Source of the DNA: Planctopirus ephydatiae
Lineage (GTDB): Bacteria; Planctomycetota; Planctomycetia; Planctomycetales; Planctomycetaceae
DNA: 64,000 nt
Reading direction: 5' to 3'
NCBI RefSeq assembly: GCF_007752345.1
Contig: NZ_CP036299.1
Span: forward strand, 1,426,001-1,490,000
Both the position numbers and the translations under genes were made by a program. Below, piece after piece: positions 47,698-56,998 of this stretch (the first letter of the stretch is position 1; each line of letters opens with the position of its first letter). Under the pieces are notes generated by a model. That model was not told the DNA's origin. It ran no database searches and saw nothing but the letters and a program-made list of their open reading frames with translations.

Positions 47698-49473
47698 ATG
47701 TTCCAAACTTCAACGCATGATCGCAACCGCCGATCGCCTCAACCGATGGTCACGACCTTCGGCCACGGGCCGTTGCGTACCACTGTTGAGTGTGTGGTGG
47801 CTCTGTTATTGGCCGTATTGCTGTTTCGAACCTTTGCGGCAGAAGGCTTTATGATCTCCACGGGGTCGATGGCCCCGACATTACTCGGTTTTCATAAACG
47901 GGTGGCCTGCCCCAAATGCGGTGAATTGTTTGCCTATGGAACTGCCTGGGATGAATCGGCCAATCACCTGGCAGCCAGTTCATCGGAGTTTGAGGTGGAA
48001 CAATCGATCTGCCCCAATTGCAGCCAGCAGGGGATCGATCTCAGCCATGTCCCGAGAAATCATGGTGATCAACTGCTGGTCAACAAACAGGCCTATCTGT
48101 GGAACTCTCCGCAAAGGTGGGAGATTGCGGTCTTTCGTAATCCCAATCTTCCCACAGAAGCCTACGTCAAACGGATTGTCGGTCTTCCCGGGGAAGCGGT
48201 TTCAATTCGACACGGGGATCTTTGGATCAACGGCGAAATCGCCCGTAAACCACTCGCTGTGCAGCGGACCATATGGATTCCTGTCTATCATCAGGAACAT
48301 CGCGCCACTCACGACAATAGCTTTCAGGATCGCTGGGTTAGCACGGATGGCTGGCTGGAGCCGACTTCCAATCTTCGTGGCTGGAGAAGTTCGCCCACCA
48401 CTTTTCTTTTTCGAGAACTTACAGCAGGTGTCGCCACTGAGGCTCTTCCTGCTGTAAGTTCTGATTCTGAACAAAATACAACATCTCAACCTGCTGGCCA
48501 GACGGCTGTGGCTGCAGAATCCTCCATTTCATGGATCGAGTACCAGCACTGGGTGCGTTCCGGTGGGACTCATATCACCACGGTCACTCTCGAAGAGTGG
48601 CCGAGCGATCTTCAACTGGCCACACTTCCCCCCTCGGGTTTGAAATACGACTCGAAAACTAAAAAACTCTCCTGCTTTGGTGTCCTCCCCGATGATGTCG
48701 TGTCATTTTTAAGGACAAACTCGCAGAACCTCGTCTTTCTGCAGGCGATCGACAAATTGAAGGCCGCCTCTCACCTGGCTCCTATCACGGATCATTACGG
48801 CTACAACCCAGCCGCCAACTCCATGGAACCAAATTCTGTCCGCGACATTGCCTTTGTCGGTGAACTTTCGTTGCCGCAGGAACAGGGACACTTCTTCATT
48901 CAACTGACGGATGGTCTCGAACGATACACACTTGATTTTGATAGCCAGCGCGAATCGGTCCGGCTGTTCCTGGAGGGAACGGATCGACCACTGCGAGTGG
49001 GCCCCTGGTCTCCTCCAGAACGGGGGCAGAGTGTCCGGATTGAAGCGTCCAAGATTGACCGGCAAATGGCCCTGGCGATTGATGGGCACGAAGTCTTCCC
49101 CGCGTGGCCCATTGCGGCTGTTCCTCCGGGTGCAGAGTCACCTCGCTCACCCGTTCGATTTGGTGCACTGAGCGGAACAGTGCGAATTTCCAATCCCACG
49201 CTCTACAGGGATGTCTTCTACACGTTTCAGAGAAGTCGCCATGCGGTCAATCGCCCCTATCCACTCGGGCCAGAAGAATTCTTCGTCCTGGGTGATAACA
49301 GCCCGGTTTCGCACGACAGCCGACAGTGGGAGAAGCCGGGTGTTCATCGCAAATTGCTCGTCGGAAAGCCTTTTCTGGTCCATTTACCTTCACAGCCCGG
49401 TCGCCTGAAAATTGGTGATCATGAGTGGCTGCTCCGCCTCCCTGACTTTGATCGAGTCCGTTTTCTCAGGTAG
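47698..49473 (+). CDS. lepB: Signal peptidase I with a four-Cys zinc insert and long extra domain
   Basis: 591 residues, roughly twice the usual signal peptidase I; ATG 47746 is an alternative start. A membrane helix (VVALLLAVLLFRTFA) precedes the catalytic Ser57 (STGSMAPTL). CPKC at 71-74 and CPNC at 105-108 form a zinc-ribbon-like insert not found in E. coli LepB. GDQLLVNK and then Lys158 (AYVKRIVGLPGE) give the general base region. The distal box GDNSPVSHDSRQW starts at 532, so about 360 residues separate it from Lys158. This insert looks like beta-rich domains. The enzyme removes signal peptides at the outer face of the inner membrane; the window has many secreted clients. Confidence 0.88.
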   Translation: MFQTSTHDRNRRSPQPMVTTFGHGPLRTTVECVVALLLAVLLFRTFAAEGFMISTGSMAPTLLGFHKRVACPKCGELFAYGTAWDESANHLAASSSEFEVEQSICPNCSQQGIDLSHVPRNHGDQLLVNKQAYLWNSPQRWEIAVFRNPNLPTEAYVKRIVGLPGEAVSIRHGDLWINGEIARKPLAVQRTIWIPVYHQEHRATHDNSFQDRWVSTDGWLEPTSNLRGWRSSPTTFLFRELTAGVATEALPAVSSDSEQNTTSQPAGQTAVAAESSISWIEYQHWVRSGGTHITTVTLEEWPSDLQLATLPPSGLKYDSKTKKLSCFGVLPDDVVSFLRTNSQNLVFLQAIDKLKAASHLAPITDHYGYNPAANSMEPNSVRDIAFVGELSLPQEQGHFFIQLTDGLERYTLDFDSQRESVRLFLEGTDRPLRVGPWSPPERGQSVRIEASKIDRQMALAIDGHEVFPAWPIAAVPPGAESPRSPVRFGALSGTVRISNPTLYRDVFYTFQRSRHAVNRPYPLGPEEFFVLGDNSPVSHDSRQWEKPGVHRKLLVGKPFLVHLPSQPGRLKIGDHEWLLRLPDFDRVRFLR

Positions 49474-49968
49474 CGATTTCATCGTGGCTTAAACCGGTTG
49501 AACTCACGCGGGGATTCATGTCCCGAACTCTCACAAAAGCTGGCCCTTGGGCGAGCAATTCGAAGAGTGGCTTCGCCAACTTAGCGTTGACCATCTGAGT
49601 CGAGGAGATCTCTGCAAAGTCGTACTTGTCGTGAACGAAAAGTCTCGATCTGACGAGGCAGGAGAGCAACTGCCAAACTGAAAAACTGGCGAAAGTCGCA
49701 GCGTTAAGGGGTTTCTCAGCACCAAAACCGAAATGCCACTGCAGGCAATAAAACGTAAAGCTTTTGTGCATAATAGTTTGTGTTCATTTCCTGGAAAGTC
49801 CGCCAACCTTGCAGGGTCAGTAGGGGTTGCTATACTTTTCATCCAAATCGATTTTCTCAGGAAAGAAGTCCCACACTTGGTGAACTGGCCAGTGGCTGGT
49901 GTGTCAATTGTGTGGCTTGCTTAGGTGTCGAGAGTTTCTTCGTCATCAATCTGAGGAAGTCAGTTCAA
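49474..49968. other. Intergenic region upstream of the tRNA-tuf operon
   Basis: About 495 bases with no supported gene. A candidate promoter for the tRNA operon is listed separately at 49809-49836. The first 300 bases show only short frames without starts. Confidence 0.45.
49809..49836 (+). promoter_or_regulatory. Candidate sigma-70 promoter of the tRNA-tuf operon
   Basis: TTGCAG (49809-49814), 16 bases, TATACT (49831-49836). The -10 box matches five of six consensus bases and the -35 box three. Transcription would start near 49843, about 125 bases before the first tRNA. Spacing is acceptable, the -35 is poor. Confidence 0.35.
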
Positions 49969-50040
49969 GCTGGTGTAGCTCAACGGTAGAGCTCCTGTTT
50001 TGTAAACAGGAGGTTGTGGGTTCGAATCCCTCCGCCAGCT
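49969..50040 (+). tRNA. tRNA-Thr (anticodon TGT)
   Basis: 72 nt with acceptor GCTGGTG paired with CGCCAGC, D arm GCTC/GAGC, anticodon stem CCTGT/ACAGG with loop TTTGTAA, and TTCGAAT in the T loop. Anticodon TGT reads ACA. No CCA is encoded. First of four tRNA genes before tuf. The T stem has one T-T mismatch. Confidence 0.93.
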
Positions 50041-50056
50041 TTAGTGAATTTTTAAC

Positions 50057-50138
50057 GGCGGAGTTCCCGAGCGGTCAAAGGGGCCAGACTGTAAATCTGG
50101 TGGCTATGCCTTCACAGGTTCGAATCCTGTTTCCGCCA
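50057..50138 (+). tRNA. tRNA-Tyr (anticodon GTA)
   Basis: 82 nt type II tRNA. Acceptor GGCGGAG with TTCCGCC (one G-T pair), anticodon stem CCAGA/TCTGG with loop CTGTAAA, a long variable arm (GGCTATGCC), and TTCGAAT in the T loop. Seventeen bases after the previous tRNA. Confidence 0.93.
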
Positions 50139-50171
50139 ATTTTTGTGTGTTGATCGCTTTACGAAGCAATT

Positions 50172-50245
<74 letters not shown>

Positions 50246-50403
50246 TGTGTGAAATTGTCACATTTGTGCAGCTTTCTGGGGTTTCTTTTATGGAGGCTCT
50301 CAGGTTTCAAGGCTGTGCAGGTCGTGTCGGTTGACATTGCGGAAAATTCGGGTCATCGTCTACAGCCTCGTAGGGAAGTTGTCGGTGATTTGAAGTTGAT
50401 CTC

Positions 50404-50476
50404 GCTGCCGTAGCTCAGTCGGTAGAGTGCGTCCTTGGTAAGGACGAGGTCGTGGGTTCGAATCCCACCGGTAGCT
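50404..50476 (+). tRNA. tRNA-Thr (anticodon GGT)
   Basis: 73 nt. Acceptor GCTGCCG with CGGTAGC (one G-T pair), anticodon stem CGTCC/GGACG with loop TTGGTAA, T loop TTCGAAT. Reads ACC and ACT. It is 161 bp after the tRNA-Gly and 232 bp before tuf. Thr-Tyr-Gly-Thr is the order known in front of E. coli tufB. Confidence 0.93.
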
Positions 50477-50708
50477 TTTGGTGGCGAGATTCTGGCAAGG
50501 TTGCCAGTCTTTACACGATGTGATTTTGTCTGGATGTTGGCAGTTTGAGTACTGTCAGTATCAACTGAGTGTTTGGGTCCACGTATTTGGCGTGGGTACC
50601 GTCGTGGTGCCCATGGGATTGTCGTCCTCTCGTTCTGTCGTCCCAATTTGATACACGGGCGGAAAGTTCCGCTGGTCGACAAACAGCAACAAAGAAGGTT
50701 TCGGAGAA

Positions 50709-51905
<1,197 letters not shown>

Positions 51906-51966
51906 TTAGTCAGGATGGCTCTCATCTTTATGAGATGATCATGCCATGCTATTGATTGAGTGGTTT

Positions 51967-52000
51967 CCCCGCGGCTTTTTGATAAGCCGCGGGGTTGTTT
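51967..52000 (+). terminator. Intrinsic terminator after tuf
   Basis: Perfect 11-bp stem CCCCGCGGCTT (51967-51977) and AAGCCGCGGGG (51984-51994), loop TTTGAT, followed by TTGTTTT. It lies 62 bp after the tuf stop and before rpmG. Confidence 0.9.
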
Positions 52001-52077
52001 TCAACAGTTCTCTGATTTTTGAATAAACTCTGGCTGCCACGGTCAATGGCCGATGGTGCTGTTGGAGAGAGGCAATT

Positions 52078-52233
52078 ATGGCTCGCGAATTCGTTTGGCT
52101 CGAATGTACAGAATCAGGTCAGAGGAATTACCGCGTCTCCAAAGAGACTCGTGGTACGGAACGGCTGGAGCTCATGAAGTATTGCCCCAGGCTGCGGAAG
52201 CATACGCTCCATAAAGAGTCGCGTAAGAAGTAG
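52078..52233 (+). CDS. rpmG: Ribosomal protein bL33
   Basis: 51 residues: [18 protein letters not shown], then [20 protein letters not shown] and RKHTLH. A GGAGAG site precedes the ATG. Only two cysteines (Cys10 and Cys36) are present; zinc-binding bL33 has two CxxC pairs, so this looks like a form that has lost half of each pair. It sits between tuf and tRNA-Trp, its common place in this operon in other bacteria. The protein is a component of the large ribosomal subunit. Confidence 0.9.
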   Translation: MAREFVWLECTESGQRNYRVSKETRGTERLELMKYCPRLRKHTLHKESRKK

Positions 52234-52291
52234 TTTTCCGGCTTCGAGGCCTGGATGGTGTGGCAGTTAAACGAGTCATGCTTTGAGGCTT

Positions 52292-52364
<73 letters not shown>

Positions 52365-52589
52365 TTCGCGGTGAGATTCGTTCACAGTGAGGCTCGCTCC
52401 AAGTGAGATTTTCAGCTCCGAACCCTCTGTCAGATTCAGCTCTGATCGTCTTGTCGTACAGGGTCGTGACGAGAAGATTTGCAGCGGTTCCCGCCTGTAG
52501 ATCTCGATTTTGATGAAGTTGGTTTCGATGATGTCAAGTCTTGATGAATGTTCAATACTGAGTTGAGCGTCCATCAGGCAGGTTAATGG

Positions 52590-53072
52590 ATGAATATGGC
52601 AAGCACTGCCCAAGCTACAATCTGGCAATCGATCATCTCCCCTGGCCTTTATAAAAGGAATCAGGGACGGCTCGTTCGTTACCTGACGGCCGCTGCCATG
52701 ATTCTTGCGGTCCTCTTGGGTTCATGGACATTTTCTGTACGAATCTTTGACGATCTCGTGGCTCAGTTGGCTACGGCTTTTCCGGCGATCTCTAACTTTT
52801 CGAATGCCATTCGAATTGCTGTTCCCACAGTGATGGCAGTACTCGGAAGTTGGTGTGCCTGGAGGCTTGTGCACTATCCTGTGTTTGCTGATTTCCTGAT
52901 TGAAGTTGAATCAGAAATGAGCCGGGTCACTTGGCCGGAACGGCCCGAACTCATGAAGGCGACCGGGGTTGTTCTCTTTGTGACAATTTCATTAAGTCTG
53001 GTTTTGTTTGGGTTTGATCTCTTCTGGCAATGGGTCCTGGGCTTGATTGGCGTGTTGCAGATTTACAGTTAG
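52590..53072 (+). CDS. secE: Protein translocase subunit SecE
   Basis: 160 residues. SecE braces SecY in the inner membrane. Three membrane helices are visible (YLTAAAMILAVLLGSWTF, AIRIAVPTVMAVLGSWCAW, GVVLFVTISLSLVLFGFDL), as in E. coli SecE, with the conserved amphipathic helix before the last one: VESEMSRVTWPERPELMKAT. An ATG two codons further in (52596) is an alternative. The gene is directly upstream of nusG. Confidence 0.93.
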   Translation: MNMASTAQATIWQSIISPGLYKRNQGRLVRYLTAAAMILAVLLGSWTFSVRIFDDLVAQLATAFPAISNFSNAIRIAVPTVMAVLGSWCAWRLVHYPVFADFLIEVESEMSRVTWPERPELMKATGVVLFVTISLSLVLFGFDLFWQWVLGLIGVLQIYS

Positions 53073-53276
53073 GCGACTGGAATCATGCGGACTGCTGGTA
53101 TCGATGATGGAGGGGTTAACCCTTCAGATTCAGTGGATTGAACTGGGCTCTGCTGAGTTGCAAAATTTCATGGCTGCTGTCATGATGCCTGCTTCGCGCA
53201 GAATAGCCGTTTCTGGCTGGTGATCTATCTGGCTGGTAAAGAGTGTTTTGCGATCAATATGTCGGGAGGAGTCGTC

Positions 53277-53891
53277 ATGGCGGTAGATGGGAAGGCGACA
53301 GAAGGAGTCGCTGGGGGTGCTTCCTCCAGTAGCTCAGAGGTTGCTTCGACCGAGAACGCCATGCACTGGTACGTTTTGAAGATTACGAGCAATCGTGAGA
53401 AATCAATTCGAGACAATCTCCTCAGGCGAATTCGGCAGGAAGGCCTCGAACAGTTTTTTGGTGAGATTCTGATTCCCACTGAAAAGGTCGTTGAGAATAA
53501 GAACGGTAAGAAGAAAGTTGTCGAGCACAAACTGTACCCTGGGTACCTCATGGTTCAGATGATTCTGAATGATGACACCTGGTACATTGTGAGGACGACT
53601 GGTGGTGTGGGTGATTTCACCGGTTCTGCCGGTAAGCCGACACCGATGCAGGATCACGAGATTGCTCGTATGCTGCAAAAGCAGGAACAGAAGCAGGAAT
53701 CTGCTGCTCCTGCGATGAAAATTGAGTTCGCTGTGGGTGATATTGTGAAAATCAAGGAAGGGACCTTCGAAGGTTTTGAAGGACCGATTGATTCGATTGA
53801 CGAAGCGAACGGTAAGATTAACGTGCTGGTGGAAATTTTTGGACGGTCAACACCCGTTGAACTGGAGTACTGGCAGGCTGAAAGGCCCTAG
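53277..53891 (+). CDS. nusG: Transcription termination/antitermination factor NusG
   Basis: 204 residues from the ATG at 53277, which has GGAGGAG at good spacing; the frame is open upstream to 53220 without support. A ~30-residue Gly/Ser-rich N-terminal extension precedes the NGN domain ([44 protein letters not shown]). The KOW domain is [19 protein letters not shown] and then [18 protein letters not shown]. NusG binds RNA polymerase and links it to Rho or ribosomes. Followed by rplK after 67 bp. Confidence 0.95.
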   Translation: MAVDGKATEGVAGGASSSSSEVASTENAMHWYVLKITSNREKSIRDNLLRRIRQEGLEQFFGEILIPTEKVVENKNGKKKVVEHKLYPGYLMVQMILNDDTWYIVRTTGGVGDFTGSAGKPTPMQDHEIARMLQKQEQKQESAAPAMKIEFAVGDIVKIKEGTFEGFEGPIDSIDEANGKINVLVEIFGRSTPVELEYWQAERP

Positions 53892-53958
53892 TTTCCGCTG
53901 CTGGTTGTTAACTCGCTCCAGGTAATAGATCTGCAATCCTTGTTGAAGCTGAATAGAT

Positions 53959-54393
53959 ATGGCCAAGAAAGAAGCGAAGATTAAGGCTCAGGTGAAGGTC
54001 CAGATCCCTGGGGGGAAGGCCACGCCTGCTCCTCCCGTGGGTACTGCACTCGGGCCTCACGGTGTGAATCTTGGTCAGTTCGTGACTCAGTTCAATGATC
54101 GCACCAAAGACCTGAACGGGATGATCGTTCCGGTTGTGATTACCATTTTTGAAGATCGTACCTTCAAGTTTGAATTGAAGAGCCCGCCAGCCTCAGTGCT
54201 GCTGAAGCAGGCTGCGGCCATTGCCAAGGGTGCCAGTAAGCATCGCTCCGAAAAGGTCGGTTCGGTAACGAAGGCTCAGTTGGCCGAGATCGCCAAGACA
54301 AAGATGGCCGACTTGAATGCCTCCAGTCTGGATGCTGCAGTCCGGATTATTGCCGGTACTGCTCGCAGTGTGGGTCTGGAAGTTCTGGATTAG
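53959..54393 (+). CDS. rplK: Ribosomal protein uL11
   Basis: 144 residues, normal length. N-terminal [20 protein letters not shown], then [20 protein letters not shown] and the C-terminal rRNA-binding domain with [20 protein letters not shown] and [11 protein letters not shown]. It binds the GTPase-associated region of 23S rRNA. Followed by rplA after 64 bp. The start has only a weak binding site. Confidence 0.97.
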   Translation: MAKKEAKIKAQVKVQIPGGKATPAPPVGTALGPHGVNLGQFVTQFNDRTKDLNGMIVPVVITIFEDRTFKFELKSPPASVLLKQAAAIAKGASKHRSEKVGSVTKAQLAEIAKTKMADLNASSLDAAVRIIAGTARSVGLEVLD

Positions 54394-54457
54394 TTTGTGT
54401 CTCTTTCGCGTTCGACTCAGTGGCGGTTTGCGACTGGGGAGCGATTAAGGATGAATG

Positions 54458-55165
54458 ATGGCGACTGTTTCTAAGCGAATGAAGCATCTCGGCGAAATCG
54501 CCGGCAAAATTGGTGTGGTTGATCTTCCCGCCGCTGTGACATCTCTCAAGGGGATGGAGTCGAAGTTGCCCAAGGGTGTGAAGCCCTGCAAGTTTGACCA
54601 GACAGTCACCATCTCTATTCGCCTTGGTGTGGATCCTCGGCAGGCGGATCAGATTGTCCGCGGTTCGATCGTTTTCCCTCACGGAATTGGTAAATCGAAG
54701 CGAGTGCTGGTCTTCGCTCAGGGTGACAACGTTAAGATTGCTCAGGATGCTGGTGCTGAGTTTGTGGGTGGCAAAGAACTGGCCGACAAAATCAAAGAAG
54801 GCTGGGTCGACTTCGACGTCGCCATTGCCACGCCCGATATGATGGGTGTCGTCGGTCCCCTCGGTCGAGTCCTTGGTCCTCGCGGCTTGATGCCCTCTCC
54901 CAGAGCGGGGACAGTGACGGCTGACGTGGCAGCTGCTGTTAAAGAATACCGTGCTGGTAAAGTCGAGTTCCGCGTCGATGATGGCGGCAACGTCCATTGC
55001 GTGGTTGGCAAAATGAGCTTCGGCGAGCAGCAGCTTATTGAAAATGTGGAAGCGTTTTTGAAGTACATTCGCTCACTTAAGCCCGCGACCTCCAAGGGCC
55101 AGTACATTCGTAATATTGTCATCGTCGGCAGCATGACTCCGGCCGTCTATGTGACTGCAGTCTAG
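54458..55165 (+). CDS. rplA: Ribosomal protein uL1
   Basis: 235 residues from the ATG at 54458, which has AAGG seven bases upstream; the ATG just before it (54455) is an alternative. Signatures: [74 protein letters not shown]. uL1 forms the L1 stalk of the large subunit and in other bacteria represses its own operon. A 147-bp gap with tandem repeats separates it from rplJ. Confidence 0.97.
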   Translation: MATVSKRMKHLGEIAGKIGVVDLPAAVTSLKGMESKLPKGVKPCKFDQTVTISIRLGVDPRQADQIVRGSIVFPHGIGKSKRVLVFAQGDNVKIAQDAGAEFVGGKELADKIKEGWVDFDVAIATPDMMGVVGPLGRVLGPRGLMPSPRAGTVTADVAAAVKEYRAGKVEFRVDDGGNVHCVVGKMSFGEQQLIENVEAFLKYIRSLKPATSKGQYIRNIVIVGSMTPAVYVTAV

Positions 55166-55197
55166 TGTGAACAGTGTAATCTGCTTCGTTGGATTGT

Positions 55198-55261
55198 CAG
55201 TGGGATAGACTGCCAGTGACTGGGGTTACCAGTGAATTGGATCACTAGTGAATTGGTGAAA
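55198..55261 (+). repeat. Four tandem 16-bp imperfect repeats in the rplJ leader
   Basis: Four contiguous 16-bp units: 55198-55213, 55214-55229, 55230-55245 and 55246-55261. They begin CAGTGGGA, CAGTGACT, CAGTGAAT and TAGTGAAT; the last two share AGTGAATTGG. They fill the leader between rplA and rplJ, where other bacteria carry the uL10-binding autoregulatory RNA. Whether they fold into such a site is not evident. Confidence 0.65.
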
Positions 55262-55312
55262 CATGTTTGTCATGCAAGTAGTGTTCAATGGTTCGGAGTC
55301 GATTGAGAGATC

Positions 55313-55825
55313 ATGAGTAAAGTTGTCAAAAAAATGATGATCGACGACATCCGCACAGCGGTCGGCGAACATCGTGATTTATTGGTGCTGGATGCTTCCA
55401 AGGTTGATGCGGTCTCCGCCAATAAGTGGCGACTCCTGATGCATTCCAAGAAGATTTCTGTTCTGGGCGTGCGTAACTCAGTTGCCAATGCTGCACTGCG
55501 AGAAGTTGGTATTGATCTGGCGGATTCGCTCAAAGGCCCTTCCACCATTGTGTGGGGTGCTGAAGACGTTGTGGCTTTAGCTCGCGAGATTGTTGACTCC
55601 CTCAAGGATTGCAAGAATCTTGCAGTGAAGGGCGGCACTCTCAGTGGGACTGCTCTTTCAGCTTCTGATGTTGAGAAGCTCAGCAAGAGCCCCGGCCGTA
55701 AAGAGGTGCTGGGTCAGTTGGTGGGTTTGATTCTGTCACCAGGTGCAAACCTGGCTGGTGCTCTTCTGGGTGCTGGTGGCACATTGGCCGGGCAGGTACA
55801 AAGTGTTGCTGAGAAGACTGAATAG
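55313..55825 (+). CDS. rplJ: Ribosomal protein uL10
   Basis: 170 residues. It anchors bL12 dimers to the ribosomal stalk. The N-terminal domain has VVKKMMIDDIRTAVGEH, LLVLDASKVDAV, KISVLGVRNSVANAAL; the Ala/Gly-rich C-terminal part (LSPGANLAGALLGAGGTLAG) ends in a short helix for bL12. A leader with 16-bp tandem repeats precedes it. rplL follows after 148 bp. Confidence 0.96.
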   Translation: MSKVVKKMMIDDIRTAVGEHRDLLVLDASKVDAVSANKWRLLMHSKKISVLGVRNSVANAALREVGIDLADSLKGPSTIVWGAEDVVALAREIVDSLKDCKNLAVKGGTLSGTALSASDVEKLSKSPGRKEVLGQLVGLILSPGANLAGALLGAGGTLAGQVQSVAEKTE

Positions 55826-55973
55826 TTTGGTTGTTTTCTGATCGCCTGTAATAACATGCGATCTTGTTTTTAGAGATTGGTGGCTCGAACTCAGTGCTCT
55901 GGATGCTTCTGCCAGTCGCTGGATTTTGAGTGATTTTTGATAAGTTCGTGCGATCTACGAAAGGGTCGGGCAA

Positions 55974-56366
55974 ATGGCTGATTTTGATTCTGCAACAACT
56001 GAACTGGGCGACAAGATTGTTGCTCTCACTCTCCTCCAGGCGAAGGCTCTGGCCGACTACCTCGAGCAGGTCCACGGCATTAAGCCAGCTGGTGGTGCTG
56101 TCGTAATGGCAGGCCCTGTTGGTGGTGGTGCTGCTGCCGCTCCTGTCGAAGAGAAGACCGAGTTCGATGTAATTCTGACTGGCTTTGGCGATAACAAGCT
56201 GAGCGTCATCAAGGTTGTCCGTACAGCCACTGGCCTCGGTCTCAAGGAAGCCAAGGACCTTGTCGAAGGCGCTCCTAAGCCAGTCAAGACTGGTATCTCG
56301 AAGGAAGATGCCGACAAGCTCAAGAAGGAACTCGAAGCTTCTGGTGGCACTGCTGAAATCAAGTAA
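55974..56366 (+). CDS. rplL: Ribosomal protein bL12
   Basis: 130 residues. An N-terminal dimerisation part ([20 protein letters not shown]), an Ala/Gly/Pro hinge ([16 protein letters not shown]) and the C-terminal factor-binding domain ([49 protein letters not shown]). Followed by a weak hairpin and a 630-bp gap before rpoB. Confidence 0.97.
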   Translation: MADFDSATTELGDKIVALTLLQAKALADYLEQVHGIKPAGGAVVMAGPVGGGAAAAPVEEKTEFDVILTGFGDNKLSVIKVVRTATGLGLKEAKDLVEGAPKPVKTGISKEDADKLKKELEASGGTAEIK

Positions 56367-56371
56367 TTTTG

Positions 56372-56404
56372 AGGCGGGGGTGATCTGTCCGCCTTCTCGT
56401 TTTG
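56372..56404 (+). terminator. Weak terminator-like hairpin after rplL
   Basis: Stem AGGCGG (56372-56377) and CCGCCT (56389-56394) with an 11-nt loop, followed by TCTCGTTTT. It lies five bases after the rplL stop. The loop is long and the T tract interrupted, so it would at best attenuate transcription into rpoB. Confidence 0.4.
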
Positions 56405-56540
56405 CTGGATGGCGTCTTGCCCACGTGTGACAGTTCTCGTCGGCGGCACAGAAGCGGTCTCCCTCGTTTTGAATGAGCTTCGATCAATTGTCAGCAATCT
56501 GCTGTAGAGATTTGTCGGTGCGACCCTTCGATTGTTTTCG

Positions 56541-56575
56541 AATTGCAGCGATAGCAAACTGCTGTCGCTGCAATT
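56541..56575 (+). promoter_or_regulatory. 16-bp hairpin between rplL and rpoB
   Basis: Arms 56541-56556 (AATTGCAGCGATAGCA) and 56560-56575 (TGCTGTCGCTGCAATT) pair over 16 bp with one wobble and a 3-nt loop AAC. It is followed by TCGTTCTCATTT, only a poor T run. In E. coli an RNase III site and attenuator lie at this junction; a processing site here is an inference. Confidence 0.6.
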
Positions 56576-56998
56576 TCGTTCTCATTTGGTTGGTTCTGCA
56601 TCTCTCCATCCGGGTGTTTCAAGCAGAGTCTTGAATCATCCTCGTGGTTGAGCGACTGAGTGGCCGTGATCGAAATGGCTGCACAGTTGCGATAACAATC
56701 TCGCGCGTTATGCTGACTTGGTGATGAAGCGAACCACTTTCAGGCTCATGATCTCTCGTGCAGAGTCGTCCATGAGTCTGTTGAATGGTTGATTTGAGAA
56801 TTCTCAGGCAGTTCTTTTGCTCACAATAATGAACAGGGTGCTCCCGCGTTGTTTTCGACTTCAATCTGCAGATCACTGGCGTGTTCTGCATCGAATGGGG
56901 CCGGATCTGCGTACATGATGGCATGAAATTGACTCGTGCTGTTTGACATGCCTGTTTTGTATCATGTTGATTGATTTCGTTGTCACAGGAAGCTTCGC

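Larger units (their letters stand above)
56367..56998. other. rplL-rpoB intergenic region with a strong hairpin
   Basis: 632 bases without a supported gene. It has a weak terminator-like hairpin just after rplL and a 16-bp hairpin at 56541-56575, listed separately. The rest shows no structure that I can see. The length is generous for this junction and could hold a separate rpoB promoter. An AGGA site lies eight bases before the rpoB ATG. Confidence 0.5.

Noticed and set aside
50537-50564. TTGGCA-N16-TATCAA as a second promoter just before tuf
   Set aside because: The -10 box is weak and the site lies between tRNA-Thr and tuf where read-through is expected; too little support to list as a feature.
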